From: Euperipatoides rowelli
Lineage: Eukaryota > Onychophora > Udeonychophora > Euonychophora > Peripatopsidae
Strand: one strand, 5' to 3'
DNA length: 11,269 nucleotides
NCBI GenBank assembly: GCA_003024985.2
Contig: PXIH01S0014816.1
Part shown: positions 1 to 8,463 of the stretch, in pieces
Layout: each line of letters begins with the position of its first letter
How positions within the stretch are numbered: position 1 is the stretch's first letter
The notes under the pieces: generated by a model
The model's input: only the letters and a program-made list of their open reading frames with translations
What the model was told of the DNA's origin: nothing
The model's database searches: none
Position numbers and translations under genes: made by a program

Positions 1-53
1 TTTTTAACCAAGTGGAATAATTTTTTTAGTAATTTTCTTTGATATGAAATCAT

Positions 54-69
54 AAAAAAAAAAAAAAAA
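54..69. repeat. A16 homopolymer
   Basis: Sixteen consecutive A. No target duplication or poly(A)-tailed insert was recognised beside it. Confidence 0.97.
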
Positions 70-451
70 TTTCCATTTCGTGTGACCTTTAAGTTTACTT
101 TATAAGAAAAATGTACGCTACCTATGCAAATGTAAACATACGATCATGAGCTATAACATAAAAGTTAAGCAGTGAATGCATGCTGTGGCTGTACTTTGTA
201 GGAAGAACCTCGTTTTAAATAAAAAAAAAGGTGTGCTCTATTTTGGCAACCAGTTGTTTATAAGTCTATACAACAAGGAAAAAGATCGCTGTAAGATCAT
301 TTAAAAGTCAGGAAAAAAGGTTCCAATTTATTGTAAAAATTATATATACTTCTAATAATAATTAAACAGCATAAATAAATAAATAAAATGCCTTGAAAAA
401 TTGTAATTGATGCACACTCCCTAATATTTATATCCGTCTAGGATTCTCCGA

Positions 452-468
452 CCCCCCCCCCCCCCCCC
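452..468. repeat. C17 homopolymer
   Basis: Seventeen consecutive C in otherwise AT-rich DNA; length is likely variable and error-prone. Confidence 0.97.
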
Positions 469-982
469 AACTTTTATTGCTTTTCTGTGCGAATCTCGTG
501 AACAACCAAAATGATACTAAAAATTTGGAATTCCGCGTTTCCACTGTAAAATCTCATGTCTGATTTTGTTGGACCACTAAACAAGATTATGGACTACCAT
601 TAATTAGAGATCGGTGGTCGTCAAGCTTCCAATAAATTATCCAAAATTCATGCACTGAATAATATACAATTATTATGATTTTTATATTCCATGTATTAAA
701 TATGTTTAAAACTACGTGTACATCAGGTATTAATCTACATATTTAGGCATAATACATTATCAAATAATGGCTTTATAGACTATACACACCTGCAAAGTTC
801 TGTGGAGTTAAAATGGAGGGAATGCATAATAATTATATTTTTTTAAAAAAAATAGTGATTGCCTCTAGCATCTCTCCCTGTCTCCTAAACCCTGGTCTAT
901 CAAAGTTAGACAGATAATAATTTAAAGAACAAAATAGGTTTTACAAATGTAGTTTTAAAAAATAAAACTATAAAAGCCGAAC

Positions 983-1076
983 CTCTGATATTTTTTCATT
1001 TGGATTAAAGGAGTAAGCGGAGGATGAAGCGCTTAATACTTCAAGCATCAATGGATTTTCCTTATCAGCAACCATC
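983..1076 (-). CDS. DDOST: DDOST (OST48) internal exon D, MVADKENP...EKISE segment
   Basis: Fourth DDOST exon, 4.3 kb downstream of exon C. After the one base that completes a glycine codon it reads MVADKENPLMLEVLSASSSA then YSFNPNEKISE, matching the family stretch [32 protein letters not shown]. The acceptor TTTTATTTTACAG ends at 1077 and is strong. The 3' border is less certain: reading through meets an in-frame TAG four codons later, and the best donor is GAG|GTTCGG at 982-977, which has GT and a G at +5 but lacks the usual A at +3 and +4. The next expected family motif (YPHAVGKNTLLIAG) is not present between positions 1 and 960, so the following exon must lie beyond the left edge, as do the C-terminal transmembrane helix and the stop codon. 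Confidence 0.9.
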
Positions 1077-1659
1077 CTGTAAAATAAAAATTAAGAAATA
1101 ATAAACATATACAAATAATATACAACAATAAACATGAATTCAAAAATACTTTTATTTTTATTTTCTTACCGGTATAGGCTATAATTTTTTTTTTAATAGA
1201 TAGATGAACAACCTGTGCGGTCTGATATGCTACTAATGTAGAATATCAGCCTAAGCAGGAAAATTAGTGACCAGAGTGTTTTCACCCCCACAATACCCCG
1301 AGCTATCAGAAATGATATTTGGACACAAAGAGACTAAGAAACAAAGTGTACTGAGAAAACATATTTTATTTTGAGATGAAATATATTTGGTAATAGAGAT
1401 AGTATGCTTGTGATAAGATATTATTACACAAAACACAATTACAATAATATGCTCAGAATAAGAAAAACATACATTTGGTGTGTGTGCTGAATTTGTTGGA
1501 TCATGATCATATGGAGATGAGAATAAAAAAATATGGAAAAGTTATTGCAGTAATTATGATGGATAAGCAGTATTATTTTGGAAGTATATTACCGGTATTA
1601 CTGGTGTCTTCTCCTTTTTGTAAGGACTGCGAATGGCAACTGACTATCACACCCTAACT

Positions 1660-2110
1660 ATTCATATGGGAAAACTATTACAGGCCAGGCACGCCTCTTA
1701 AACTGGGCACTGGTAAGTTAGTAAGCCAACAGTCTTCTTGCTAAGCTGATACTAATTTGCAGCCACACTGTAGGCTGAGATACGAATGCTGATTTGGAAA
1801 ATTACTAGGATTAACCTAGGCTGGAGAACAGGGCTTAACCGTGGCAGGAACAAATGTGAGAGGGAATACTTCCTTGGCTGATATGCTGGTGGAATTGCTG
1901 GTTGAAGTCTAGAACAAACTAATCCTTTGGCTTTTATAGTAAGCCAAAGGATTCAGCAGGATTTTCTGAAACAATGGTGATATCCAATAGACCTTTTGCT
2001 TACCACTTGGTCTGACTTTTTTGGCGGTCAGAATAATAGGCCAGATGGAGGCTTCGCCTCATGTTGGTGAGGAGATAGGTTGCTTTTGAGCCTGACAGGA
2101 AGTGGTTGTT
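1660..2110. other. G-rich, hairpin-bearing block, unassigned
   Basis: Base composition shifts from AT-rich to G-rich on the plus strand (GGCTGGAGAACAGGG, GTGGCAGGAAC, GGTGGAATTGCTGGTTG) within the 4.3-kb DDOST intron. It has at least four small inverted repeats: 1805-1819, 1921-1953, 2011-2032 and 2048-2060. No coding homology or clear transposon termini were found. It may be an old inserted element or a structured non-coding segment; composition and structure are what the sequence shows, the rest is inference. Confidence 0.4.
1921..1953. repeat. Perfect 13-bp stem-loop
   Basis: Arms AATCCTTTGGCTT (1921-1933) and AAGCCAAAGGATT (1941-1953) are exact reverse complements around the 7-base loop TTATAGT. 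The stem is mixed in composition, so it is not a by-product of AT richness. It is not followed by a T run. Confidence 0.85.
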
Positions 2111-2179
2111 GGTTTGGTTGTTTAGTGGGTGCTGGCAGGTAAGTAAGAATGTCCTTACTGGTGGTTCTGAGTTTGTTAG

Positions 2180-2345
2180 GATGTTGATTACTATTGATGT
2201 TTATTACTGCTTATTATTTATTATTGCATATGATTTACTATTGCTTATGATTCATTACTGCAATCTTATTTACTGCTTATTTGACTTAGACAAAATAGTT
2301 CATTTGACTAATAAATGTTTGTTAGGTTTATTAGGCAAACCATAG
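2180..2345. repeat. Degenerate TTATTACTG/TTATTATTG low-complexity repeat
   Basis: Irregularly repeated words TATTACTGCTTATTA, TTTACTATTGCTTATGA, TTCATTACTGCAATC and TTTACTGCTTATTTG suggest a decayed minisatellite of about 15-18 bases. The open frame spanning it is an accident of the missing stop words. Confidence 0.5.
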
Positions 2346-2455
2346 CAAAAGTTCTATTGCAGCAAGATATATTTTGTGAACAGTTTATTATGTTTCATCT
2401 CTTAGTTATTATGGAATCTTTTCTCCTAATACAGCACACACCTTAAATATTGTTG

Positions 2456-2469
2456 CACACACACACACA
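2456..2469. repeat. (CA)7 microsatellite
   Basis: Seven uninterrupted CA units between TGTTG and GAAATAAT. Confidence 0.95.
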
Positions 2470-4536
2470 GAAATAATACAAAGTTTTATTATGATAATAA
2501 AAACGTTACAATATTGATTATGCTAATAATACAAAGTGACAGCAACTTGTCTTCTTGCTTCTTCTTCTGGGCAGGTTGCTGGCTTATCTTCATCTTTGGA
2601 TTATTATTATTTTACAACAGACAGGAATAATATACTGTTTGTTATTAGATTTAGAAATAATATTACAAATTATTATATGCTAATAACAACTTTATTGTAA
2701 TAATAATATTATACAGAGTGTTGTTGTTGTAGTATACATATAAGAAGTTGGAGATAGCCTACAGCTCTTATGGAGGTGCATCTGCAGGTTATTATAAACC
2801 ATCATTTTTTTTATATAAAAGTTTATGTTCAATCATTTAATTAGAAATAATAGACTGAAATGTATTAACGAACTTAAAAATGTACATTAAATTATCGTTC
2901 TGTATACACAGCCCTGAATAAAATACTAGTTTACATTTTAAACGCTCTTAGCTGTTATTTAAAATAATAATAAAGAAACATTTATATAAACCACTTTTTA
3001 TTCTATTAAATTTATTACATTTAATTCTTAACAAAATTTTAATTACTTGTTATGTCCTTTCCAACCCATCACCATCATTGTTTTTGCTGTCATAAAAACA
3101 TTTAGAGGAAACACAAAATGACAGAGAACCAGCTAATTACCGTATATACTACGCCGTCGAATTTTAGCGATGTGCGAGGGATAAACATATCTGCCATCAA
3201 AATATCAAAAGTAATTTTGACTAAACTAAAATGTGAAATTAAATTTTATTTGTTATCAGTTAATTAGATTCTTAATACACAAAAATAATTATTGTATCCT
3301 TTAAAATACATTCATTTTCACCTACGTTTGTTGAAGATTTAACATACTATTCATGTTATCTGGCAAAGTTACAAAGAAAAATTTAAATTCAGTGTATTCA
3401 TTACCGTACTAAAACTCAATGAAAGAATTAGACTAGGTTTTCATCTTAATGCAAAGTAATTAAAACTTTTAAAGCAATATTTTACTGTTGTTTACCTTTT
3501 AGTTGTAGCATGTATTTTATTATCAAAATAACTTCTAATCATTTTAGGATTTAAATATGGCTGCTAATGATGACATCTTTGTGACAAAAGAAAGAATTTC
3601 TTTGAGATTTGCTTGTATCTAAATAAAGTAATCAATAAATATGTAATGTAGAATGTAAATATTAATTACCAAAATTAGCAGTTTTAATTACAAGAGAGTA
3701 GTTGTGGCTTATGTTATTAAAGTAAATAACAAAAACCTTCATGACGTGATGAAAACGCTTGCATTGAACAGTCTTTTGGTGTCGGAGGATAAAATAACTT
3801 TATGTTGGGAATACAAAATGAAATCTGGTTTGTTTAGTGCATAATTTTTTTATAGTTTATTGTAAATACTAATCCCAATTAAGTGAATAATTTAAACCTT
3901 AATATTTTTGCAAACGTAGGCCTATTAGATTATGTGATTTTATTTTTAAACTAGTACAAATACTTTCTTTTTAATGTCATTAGACTTGTAAGTGATAGAT
4001 CAAATTGATGTTACAAGGGAGGGAACCAAGGAAAGACATTCGCCTTTCCCTAAAGAATTAAGCAAAATAACTACCGGTATCTCTTTTTAAATTATTTTGA
4101 TAAAATTTTACAATGAGAGTTAGGGATTTTTATACAATTTATCCATAACACCCTGACTATTTTCAGAGAATATTATACAGTATGTAGCCAGCCTATAGCT
4201 AGAATACAAAAAAAAAATTGTTTCACCGTTTTCAGCTATTTTTAATAAACAATATTGTCTTTTTTTACTATTTAACATTGAACAAGCTTTCTTCTTTTCT
4301 TATAAATTAATCTACAGTAAGAGATATTTTCTAATTTTTTTGTAAACTATTTTGATTGAGAAACTTTGATGTCTTATTGTGCTTGTAGCCAAACTGTGAA
4401 CCACAACACAGCCTGAAACAGCACAAAATATTTATTCAATTTTAAGAATGTTGAATAATTTAAACGCAAAAAAATGAAGGCAAATTTTATTATAGGCCTA
4501 TAACAGTACCTTTTTTTCACAATCATCCCAGGATCA

Positions 4537-4622
4537 ATCACTGGATGTTTCTCATAATCTCCCCATGATGACATCACTGAGAGTTTCTCATAATCACATC
4601 ATTGGATGTTTATCATAATCAC
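4537..4622. repeat. 25-bp minisatellite, three units
   Basis: ATCACTGGATGTTTCTCATAAT (4537), ATCACTGAGAGTTTCTCATAAT (4573) and ATCATTGGATGTTTATCATAAT (4598) are near-identical units. The last two are directly abutting at 25 bp; the first is followed by a 12-bp spacer CCCCATGATGAC. Confidence 0.85.
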
Positions 4623-5360
4623 CCCCAGAATACTTAATTTGCAATCTTCAAACATTTTTTTTTTTAGAAAACAATTAATCAATTTAAAGAGATAAAGTCA
4701 CAGGGAAAATATTTAATTAATCTACAGGTAATTAATTTTGTTTAATATAACACTAGAACCTCTATTTGAGTTGTTGTTTGATTCCTTAGATATGCAACTC
4801 AAATCGAAATATAAATTTCCATAGGAATAGATTGAAATGTAGAGACAGGTTGTGTATTATATAAAGTAACTTTTTTTTTTTACTTTACGATATTGTATAT
4901 ATATTAAAAAAAAAACTTTTCAACTTTTTCATTTTTAGGCTGTAAAAAAATCTAAATAAACATTCTACTCTGTTTATTTGTTAATAATATTCACGAAAAA
5001 GTTCATTTTAATAGTTATTTTGAATTAAGTGATAGGCCTACTTGACACAAATTTTATAAAATAAATCAAAATTACATCACTAAGATTTTTTTTTTTTTAA
5101 TTTACTTAAGTTATTACAAACAACTCGATGAAAAAAAAAAAAACGACTCAAAATGAAAAGAAATAATCTTTATTTACCAACAAATCAATGACAACTGACT
5201 CAAATCAAAACGACTCAAATCGAGGCTCTGTTTAGTGTAGGTATGAATAAAACGGCCATGCAAATGTTAAAAATTCTTCAATTTAGCCTACATTTAATTA
5301 CATTATATAAATAATTCCTATTTTAAGTAGTAATCAGATTTTATTTGTAAAATTTCTTAC

Positions 5361-5455
5361 CCAACTCCTTCAAACAGAATGGGGGCAACATTCTGACTTC
5401 CAACAATGGTGGGAGCATTGATCAAATAAGCTGGATCAGCTACAATTCTTGTATG
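5361..5455 (-). CDS. DDOST: DDOST (OST48) internal exon C, HTRIVADP...FEGVG segment
   Basis: Third DDOST exon in the window, 2.7 kb downstream of exon B on the minus strand. It reads [20 protein letters not shown] then [12 protein letters not shown], matching the family stretch [21 protein letters not shown]...NPILFRGVG. The APTIVG and PILF-GVG motifs are intact. The acceptor is a T-rich tract ending AATAG at 5456 and the donor is GG|GTAAG at 5360-5356. The exon is 95 bp and ends in phase 2, its last two bases forming a glycine codon with the first base of exon D. The relatively divergent middle (residues YLIN and SQNVA) is also variable between animal orthologues. It belongs to the luminal domain of the oligosaccharyltransferase subunit. 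Confidence 0.94.
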
Positions 5456-5648
5456 CTATTAAAAAAAACAAAATATATAATGTATGAATATAAATAAACA
5501 CTGGTTTTGACAAATTAAAACTAGTGCTGCCTATATAGTGTAGTATAACAATCCTCTTTGGAATTAATATTTTATTTGCAACATTTATTCGTGTATTCGA
5601 GAAATAACTGCTTTCAGTTTATATTTTATTTACTATCAATTGATCAAA

Positions 5649-6258
5649 TTAATTCAAGGATTGTAAATATTTTATAAAACAAGCCACTTTCTCGAGTGCA
5701 CGAATTAATGATAATTTATGCAAGGAGCTACGTTCATTTGTTTTACATACTCGCGACTTGTCTAAAATAAAAGTAAGGTCGCTAGTGTATAAGTCGTCTT
5801 GCTCAGATGGAAATGACGTGCCGTTTCCACTACAAGCTTTGTATTTTAGGCATTCCATGTTCCTACCACAAGTCTTGCAGTTGGAGACGGACCGTGCCAT
5901 CTCAATTCCAGCAACGTCTGCCTTCAACTTGTCAGTTGAGGCTTTTTAGTTTGTTCCTGTTCCAGTTTTTATTTATTTCTAATTATTAACATTTTATTAT
6001 TTACAATAGACATTCGGCAAGCAGTCTGATACAGAAGATTGTTTTATCACCACTAACAACCTTGCTTCTAGCAGGAAGTAAACACCAGCCTCGCTGTGTG
6101 CGTTTGCTGTCTTCGAGCACCAATCCAGGGGTATAGTTATTAACTTGGGCTGTCAGCGACACCGCTGGCAGAGATACGAATGCACAATCCTTTGTCTGGT
6201 AAGTCATTCCTGACTGTGGGGACTTTGTGCGGTGCACCAGCAGAGTATCAACCATCAT
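5649..6258 (-). other. Higher-GC stretch with two unassigned minus-strand frames
   Basis: Two open frames lie head to tail on the minus strand. The upstream one, 6258-6001 (85 codons, starting ATG ATG), ends at TAA and has no recognisable motif. The downstream one, 5927-5649, is open from a TAA at 5951 and contains MARSVSNCKTCGRNMECLKY, with CKTC and a later C that vaguely resemble a metal-binding cluster. Composition is clearly less AT-rich than the surrounding intron, up to about 6310. It could be a decayed transposon, a processed pseudogene or exons of a nested gene. No conserved family was recognised, and overlapping plus-strand frames exist too, so coding status is unproven. Confidence 0.3.
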
Positions 6259-6446
6259 GTAAAGGGTGATATAAATGTCATGAATGAGATCTAACCATAG
6301 GGGTTTGACACGTCAGCTCCTCATTATAGTTATCAAGATTAAATAAACTTAATAATTAAAATGCTTAAATTATTATTTTTATTTTATTTCATTCATTACA
6401 ATAGGCTAGTGTACATTTAATAATTTTGTACTTTTTTTTGTTTCCT

Positions 6447-6457
6447 CCCCCCCCCCC
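6447..6457. repeat. C11 homopolymer
   Basis: Eleven C following TTTCCT, inside the 2.7-kb DDOST intron. Confidence 0.95.
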
Positions 6458-7313
6458 TCAATGCTATTTTCAACCTTGTTAATTAAGCTTTATTTTGACA
6501 AAAAAAAATGTATGTTTAATTTATCAATTTTTATTTTTAGAATGCGGCTCAAATAAAGTCAAAGTTTGCCGACTGGATTCAACATTTTTCACAATAGGCT
6601 ACTGTCAGTATTTAGCCTACACTTTCAAATCCACCAGTTAAATTTCAATAGGCTACTGTATTATTTTTCACATCATCATCCTTTTTTTTTTAAAAGAAAT
6701 TAATAAACTATTAATTTTAACCCTTTCCTCTCCAATTATTTTTAAATATAAGTTCCATTATACGGTAGGCCTACTCAAAATTATTTTTACAAAAAATTGC
6801 ATTCTTTCAAATCCCGATTTTAATTTTTTTTTAAAATCGTTTGGTATTTAAAAAAAAATATATATTTTAGTCCTTTTGAACATATATTTTACTAATTTAA
6901 TGCATTTTTGAGGCTAACAATGATTGTTGAATTGTAAGAGAAAATGGAATAGAACAGGAATTTTTATAGTCAAAGTATTTTCGATATTTGAGGGAAAAGG
7001 TTGATTTATCCTAGCTCATTTAAAATTATACAATTCTCGTGAACTGAAATAAACTAGACTTGATAACGTCTTTCAAAATAAATAACAAACATATTTTCTT
7101 CAGCTATGCAATTAATATACTGCTTTTATTTATTTTTTTTTAAATCCAATTCTAATATTGTAAATAAAGCCCAAATCCATTTTGGGCTAGGGCTTTATTG
7201 CGAGTTTATTGTTGTATGTGAACTTATATGTAAATATTTTTCATAGTTCAAGTAAATAAAACGCAAGAACATTTTTTCAGAAGAAAACCCACATACACTT
7301 AGCATTCTTCTAA

Positions 7314-7321
7314 ATTTACAC
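7314..7321. repeat. Left target-site duplication of hAT element 1
   Basis: ATTTACAC directly precedes the element's CAGGGG terminus and is repeated exactly at 8106-8113 (one more base to the left, A, also matches). Eight bases is the hAT signature. Confidence 0.93.
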
Positions 7322-8105
7322 CAGGGGTGTCCAACCTTTTGGCTTTCCTGGACCACATTGGAAGAATTGTTTTGGGCCACGCATAAAATACACTAACGAT
7401 AGCTGATGAGCAAAATAATAAGGTCTGTGCATAATTTTTGTGATAACCGCCACCACAGATTAGCAAAAAAAAGTCCTAGCATAATAATCCTAATTATGCG
7501 TGTCCAATTCGGAGGGTCTTTTAGAATCATCGAGCAGATCACAAGTTTGTGATCACTGATATAGAAAGTAGAAAGCAAAGTTCAATAAATCAAATAAGAA
7601 TACCTAATGTCTTCTATATAATAATAAACGCCTAGCGTTTACAAAGGTAAGTTGAAATTATCGATAATCGCTGTGTTTTACTTGTCAAGTTGACACAAGC
7701 ACACGTAACGTCTGATGGTTTCAATTCGACTGTCTGCACATGGAAGATAACACACTGGAAGTCACACTCCAATGTAAAACTGAAGCCCATGCATTAGTAT
7801 AAATACTGAGAGTGTATGGCGCACGGTGGCGCTATGCCTAGTACAGAATACATACAGTAGTTGAATTCTTTTTCATAATTGATTTTACACGACATTGCAA
7901 CAGAGAGCACTCTTGCACTTTACTTTATTAGTTAATTTTAACAGTTGTTCGTTTCTTCTGGTCAACCTGTTTGCAATTATAATCGCTAAAAAAAATCTCA
8001 TATAATGTTTTAAATAGGCTATATAAGTTCGCAATTTTGTATTGGGCCGCATTCATAAATGTCCTGGCCACATATGGCTCCTGGGCCGCAGTTTGGACAA
8101 GTTTA
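7322..8105 (+). mobile_element. Non-autonomous hAT element with MER30/Charlie-like ends
   Basis: A 784-bp insertion in a DDOST intron. It starts CAGGGGTGTCCAA and ends TTGGACAAGTTTA, whose inner bases form an imperfect terminal inverted repeat (GTCCAA/TTGGAC). It is flanked by a perfect 8-bp direct repeat ATTTACAC, the target duplication length of hAT transposases. The first roughly 95 bp (GGCTTTCC-TGG-CCACATTGGAAG, ATAAAATACACTAACGATAG then CTGATGAGC) and the last roughly 115 bp (AATCTCATATAATGTTTTAA, TTGGGCCGCATTCA) closely resemble, from memory, the mammalian MER30 repeat of the hAT-Charlie group. The middle (about 7420-7985) has no transposase frame, so a partner must have moved it. It includes a perfect 18-bp palindrome. 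Transposon identity is near certain; the subfamily needs a database comparison. Confidence 0.93.
7537..7554. repeat. Perfect 18-bp palindrome inside hAT element 1
   Basis: GATCACAAGTTTGTGATC-type inverted repeat: 8-base arms GATCACAA and TTGTGATC around a 2-base centre GT. It lies about 215 bp inside the left end of the element. It could be a subterminal transposase or host-protein binding site, but nothing else supports that. Confidence 0.6.
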
Positions 8106-8113
8106 ATTTACAC
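8106..8113. repeat. Right target-site duplication of hAT element 1
   Basis: ATTTACAC, an exact copy of 7314-7321. No decay in either copy, which is compatible with a fairly recent insertion. Confidence 0.93.
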
Positions 8114-8162
8114 AATTATAAAAAAGAGATGTGCATTAATATTAAAAGAGCAAATGTCTTAC

Positions 8163-8266
8163 TTTTCCTTCATCTCCTAGATCATAATTTAAATGATCAA
8201 TAACTGCAGTATTTTCTTCATCAAATTCAAAGCCACATTCGCTAGCCAATTCACGGATTGGATCCC
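8163..8266 (-). CDS. DDOST: DDOST (OST48) internal exon B, GDPIREL...DEGK segment
   Basis: Second DDOST exon in transcript order, separated from exon A by only 110 bp of intron. It begins with GG, completing the glycine codon split by the previous intron, and then reads [20 protein letters not shown] followed by [14 protein letters not shown]. The family has [29 protein letters not shown] at this place, so the homology is unmistakable; the acidic FDEE block and the VIDH-NYD motif are kept. The acceptor is TTAATTTCAG ending at 8267 and the donor is AAA|GTAAG at 8162-8158, both canonical. It ends in phase 0. It codes for part of the luminal domain of the ER N-glycosylation subunit. There is no frameshift or stop, so the gene looks functional here. 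Confidence 0.95.
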
Positions 8267-8376
8267 CTGAAATTAAAGTATTGATCACAGCGGATTAATG
8301 GGGAAAAAAAAAAAGTTAATATACAAACAAAATTATTTAATTTCAGGATGATAATAGAAAATGTAATAGTTTCTAC
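8267..8376 (-). other. DDOST short intron between exons A and B (110 bp)
   Basis: A compact intron with donor GTAGAA and acceptor TTAATTTCAG, containing an A-rich run on the plus strand at about 8303-8314. The split glycine codon G|GG is restored exactly by removing it, which supports both borders. Confidence 0.9.
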
Positions 8377-8463
8377 CAATATTAGAACTGGCTGCTACCA
8401 AAACATTTCCGCCGCCATCAATAAAATTGGTAATCGCTTCAACACTCAGTGCTCCGCCAAACT
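8377..8463 (-). CDS. DDOST: DDOST (OST48) internal exon A, FGG...SSNI segment
   Basis: Internal exon of the 48-kDa subunit of oligosaccharyltransferase, the ER membrane complex that transfers the lipid-linked glycan to asparagines of nascent proteins. DDOST is a non-catalytic subunit with a large luminal part. Read on the minus strand the exon gives [20 protein letters not shown] then LVAASSNI, closely matching the animal DDOST stretch [29 protein letters not shown] (family sequence recalled from memory). The acceptor is TTGTTTTAG, ending at 8464. The donor is G|GTAGAA at 8376-8375, leaving one base of a glycine codon (phase 1) that the next exon completes. An alternative acceptor two bases downstream (AGAG) would start the exon at 8461. 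Upstream exons, including the signal peptide, were not found in the remaining 2.8 kb and should lie beyond the right edge. Confidence 0.93.

Larger units (their letters stand above)
1..982 (-). other. DDOST intron downstream of exon D (partial)
   Basis: No gene is visible in this AT-rich stretch, inferred to be the start of the next DDOST intron because the next conserved block is missing. It holds an A16 run at 54-69, a C17 run at 452-468 and a short AAAT-type run near 372-388. I saw no open frame with recognisable homology on either strand. Confidence 0.6.
1077..5360 (-). other. DDOST intron between exons C and D (about 4.3 kb)
   Basis: Bounded by the GTAAG donor of exon C and the TTTTACAG acceptor of exon D. 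Contents on the plus strand: ordinary AT-rich DNA; a G-richer, hairpin-bearing block at about 1660-2110; TTATTA/ATTACTG low-complexity sequence at about 2180-2730; a CA run at 2456-2469; unassigned AT-rich DNA at 2740-4530; the 25-bp repeats at 4537-4622; and AT-rich DNA with T and A homopolymers from 4650 to the exon. The short open frames here (for example 1475-1657, 2106-2345, 4374-4577) show no recognisable protein. Confidence 0.8.
5456..8162 (-). other. DDOST intron between exons B and C (about 2.7 kb)
   Basis: Bounded by the GTAAG donor of exon B and the acceptor of exon C. It contains an unassigned higher-GC stretch (5649-6310), a C11 run at 6447-6457, AT-rich DNA without features at about 6480-7310, and the complete hAT element at 7322-8105, which lies only 57 bp from the donor side of exon B. 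Confidence 0.85.

Noticed and set aside
1475-2345. Plus-strand frames of 60 and 79 codons
   Set aside because: No recognisable motif, and they lie in G-rich or TTATTA low-complexity DNA inside a DDOST intron; the hydrophobic composition follows from the base bias.
3557-3622. Mini-ORF of 21 codons beginning MAANDDIFVTKER after an ATTTTAG
   Set aside because: Too short, no similarity recognised, and no donor or second exon found; its acceptor-like context is common in AT-rich DNA.
4374-4577. Minus-strand frame of 67 codons
   Set aside because: It overlaps the minisatellite and AT-rich DNA, and no homology was recognised.
5758-5949. Plus-strand frame containing SIPATSA, reminiscent of the hAT dimerisation motif (IPATSA-SERVFS)
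   Set aside because: Only seven residues agree, the SERVFS part and the flanking domain are missing, and a stop follows. I treat it as coincidence, though a decayed hAT fragment is not excluded.
7195-7578. Two minus-strand frames of 61 codons
   Set aside because: They cross the left end of the hAT element and its noncoding subterminal region, so they are chance frames.
7322-8105. Possibility that the MER30-like segment is human contamination
   Set aside because: It is flanked by an exact 8-bp duplication of the local sequence, is diverged from the remembered mammalian repeat, and sits inside an otherwise continuous DDOST intron.
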